Assembly: GCA_008973525.1 (NCBI GenBank)
Contig: WACJ01000516.1
Location: forward strand, 2,046,001-2,110,000
DNA: 64,000 bases
Source: Stenopsyche tienmushanensis
Lineage: Eukaryota > Arthropoda > Insecta > Trichoptera > Stenopsychidae
Direction: 5' to 3'
The number at the start of each line of letters is the position of its first letter. Position 1 is the first letter of the stretch. Below the pieces are notes generated by a model, which searched no databases, was not told where the DNA came from, and was given only the letters and a program-made list of their open reading frames with translations. Shown one piece after another: positions 62,151 through 64,000 of this stretch. The position numbers were made by a program, and so were the translations under genes.

Positions 62151-64000
62151 TTTTATGGATCTACATAATAAATTCGCGAAATATATCATTTCACTACATA
62201 CTAAAATGATATGAGTATCGAATCGCATTTAATGAAGATTTATTACAGCAAATCTAATGCTTCATCTGATAAGTTACGCTTTTACATTTGCAAAGTTACC
62301 GCTCTGTGTATTCGAAAACTAATATATTATCTTTAAATTTCCTTCGCATAATGGCTCTCTGTGTCTCTGTATTCATACATAAACGATTTTAAACCGGATA
62401 AAGAGGTCCATCCGGATATAACCCTCCGTTCAAATGAAGGCTCTCCGAATTCTTGCCGTCGGACTCTCGTTATATTTATTCGGTCATTTTAATCAGAGTC
62501 TTCCAATTCCTCAAAAATAATAGTCGGGGGGATGTTATTTACCGAACTGGATAACCCGCGAAACTATTCACATCGTCGAGTTGCGATTCCATCGATTGCG
62601 GTCTCATCCCTCCGGCGAAATTTTTCCAATTATCCCGAAATGGGTTAGAAAGGAAAGTGGTTTAATATAAGCTGACAAGCCAATTGATCGATCGCTTTGC
62701 CGGAAGACGTTGTAATATTTTTCGATGAAAATTTTTGTTTTTATAATAAAATGTGATTAATGTTGTTTTTGTGTGAGTAATTTGTCAGAGACTCGATTAA
62801 ACCTTTGTTTTTTTAATAAATCCATTTGAAAATTTCTACGAGATATTTCAGTGGAGGTGAGCATATTAATACTGGGGTAATCCATCATCATTCATTAATA
62901 TTGTATATCTTAATAGCCTGTTTTATCCGCAACAGAAAAAGGTAGGTATTAGCTAATATAATATTAAATTTAAACCTTTTCCCTCTTTACTTTTCTAAAT
63001 TTATATATAACAACAGTTTATCACTATGAATTATTCAATGTAAGAATCTCAATCAATGCTATTTATTAATATTTGTACGTATAGCTAATAGTTTCCTGAA
63101 CGATAATTAGCCATACTGCATAAAATTGTTTTGAATATTTATTACTATCATGGAAATAATCGTGTAATATTTAATTAACATATAATTTTAACAAACATAA
63201 TACGATAACTTGGAATAACATGGTACTTATATAACTTAAGTAATAGTCTTTAGATTTTACATGGTTATTAAATTGTAACATATACATGTAAAACACACGA
63301 TTTTAGATAAACATCGATTTAATATATATAACATACAAGATTTGCAAAAACCTGAGAAACCTTTATTTATTGCTAAGCTTTAAATTTTAATGAATAAATA
63401 ATTAGGACGATACAAAAAATAAATTAAAATCATAGTTTTAAAAAAATTGTATTTATAATTAGAATATTTTTGGGAACGCTTATCATCATTTTACATGAAC
63501 ATCGAACCTTGTATAACACGCATTTATACTACGCTATATTTTCGTATAATCATATAACCGAGTGTAAATGTTATTTTACATCAATTTTTTTTTCTTCGTA
63601 TTAAAATTTACCATACAAATTATTATACGAAACTCGAAATATTAAATATATTAGAAGCAAAATGCATGTTCATTACATTTCATATAAACTTTAATAATAA
63701 AATATATCCAGGACTCAAACTGATTTAAAGCAATCACCAATACAAACATAAGGAAATTTGATTGATTTTCAAGAAGCGATTTCGATCGAAAACTAACAGC
63801 TTTCAAGTTCTATGTCAAACACAAAGGGTTAATTTATTCAACCACTCTTCATAGAGTCATATTGTCTGACGACAAATGTTTTCAAGCACACTATTTCACT
63901 CCCATATATATCCGCATATAAATCGACATTCCAGCGAAATTTTAGCATAATATTTTTTTGCCATAAATATAAATTACCATCCCTCGAAAAGGAAAATACA
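62151..64000. other. Gene-free stretch with one GC-richer island
   Basis: A GC-richer island at about 62350-62720 (GAGGTCCATCCGGATATAAC, CCCTCCGGCGAAATTTTTCC) sits in AT-rich sequence. Beyond 62750 the sequence is very AT-rich and repetitive in feel, with no gene, RNA or named element recognised up to the end of the window. Confidence 0.5.

Noticed and set aside
1..64000. CRISPR array, bacterial operon or phage region
   Set aside because: No regularly spaced direct repeats, ribosome binding sites or long gene-dense frames; all signals are those of animal nuclear DNA.

Overview
This window looks like AT-rich nuclear DNA from an insect. The evidence is the decayed mobile DNA it carries: several mariner lineages, a piggyBac-like remnant, short non-autonomous elements, and intron-style splice signals. 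I see no bacterial operons, ribosome binding sites or phage genes, and no intact host protein-coding exon, rRNA, tRNA or CRISPR array. The insect order cannot be fixed from this sequence alone. Every short open frame I examined is either a transposon relic or fits chance in AT-rich DNA.

Layout. 1-7.6 kb is gene-free, with one possible short inverted-repeat element near 2.1 kb. 7.6-12.6 kb is a mariner graveyard: a C-terminal transposase fragment (7590-7960), a complete but internally deleted element with both terminal repeats and TA target duplications (8162-9167), and a third element (from 11310) into which a 199-bp palindromic Harbinger-like MITE has inserted with a TAA duplication. A fourth mariner (18081-19058, minus) and a fifth, nearly full-length one (33414-34684, minus) each keep both ends but have broken transposases. 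A piggyBac-like transposase remnant on the minus strand lies at 44.3-45.15 kb beside a perfect 32-bp palindrome. A 497-bp element flanked by TTAA lies at 54169-54665. Older, unclassified repeat copies occur near 22.6/30.7 kb, 51.6/58.6 kb and 39.3/61.8 kb.

The rest is AT-rich DNA broken every few kilobases by GC-richer, non-repetitive islands of about 0.3-1 kb. The clearest are at 19.3-20.1, 26.8-27.3, 35.5-36.0, 45.6-46.6, 47.1-47.6, 50.9-51.3, 59.6-60.3 and 62.35-62.7 kb. They are candidates for conserved non-coding or enhancer DNA, but conservation cannot be tested here.

The most interesting host signal is two perfect fused splice sites on the plus strand (polypyrimidine-CAG|GTAAGC) at 25930|25931 and 48658|48659, 22.7 kb apart. 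These are textbook candidates for recursive splicing (zero-nucleotide exons). If real, most or all of the window lies inside one very long intron of a plus-strand gene, which would also explain the absence of exons and the many non-coding islands. All transposon genes found appear dead, so there is no working gene system to describe.
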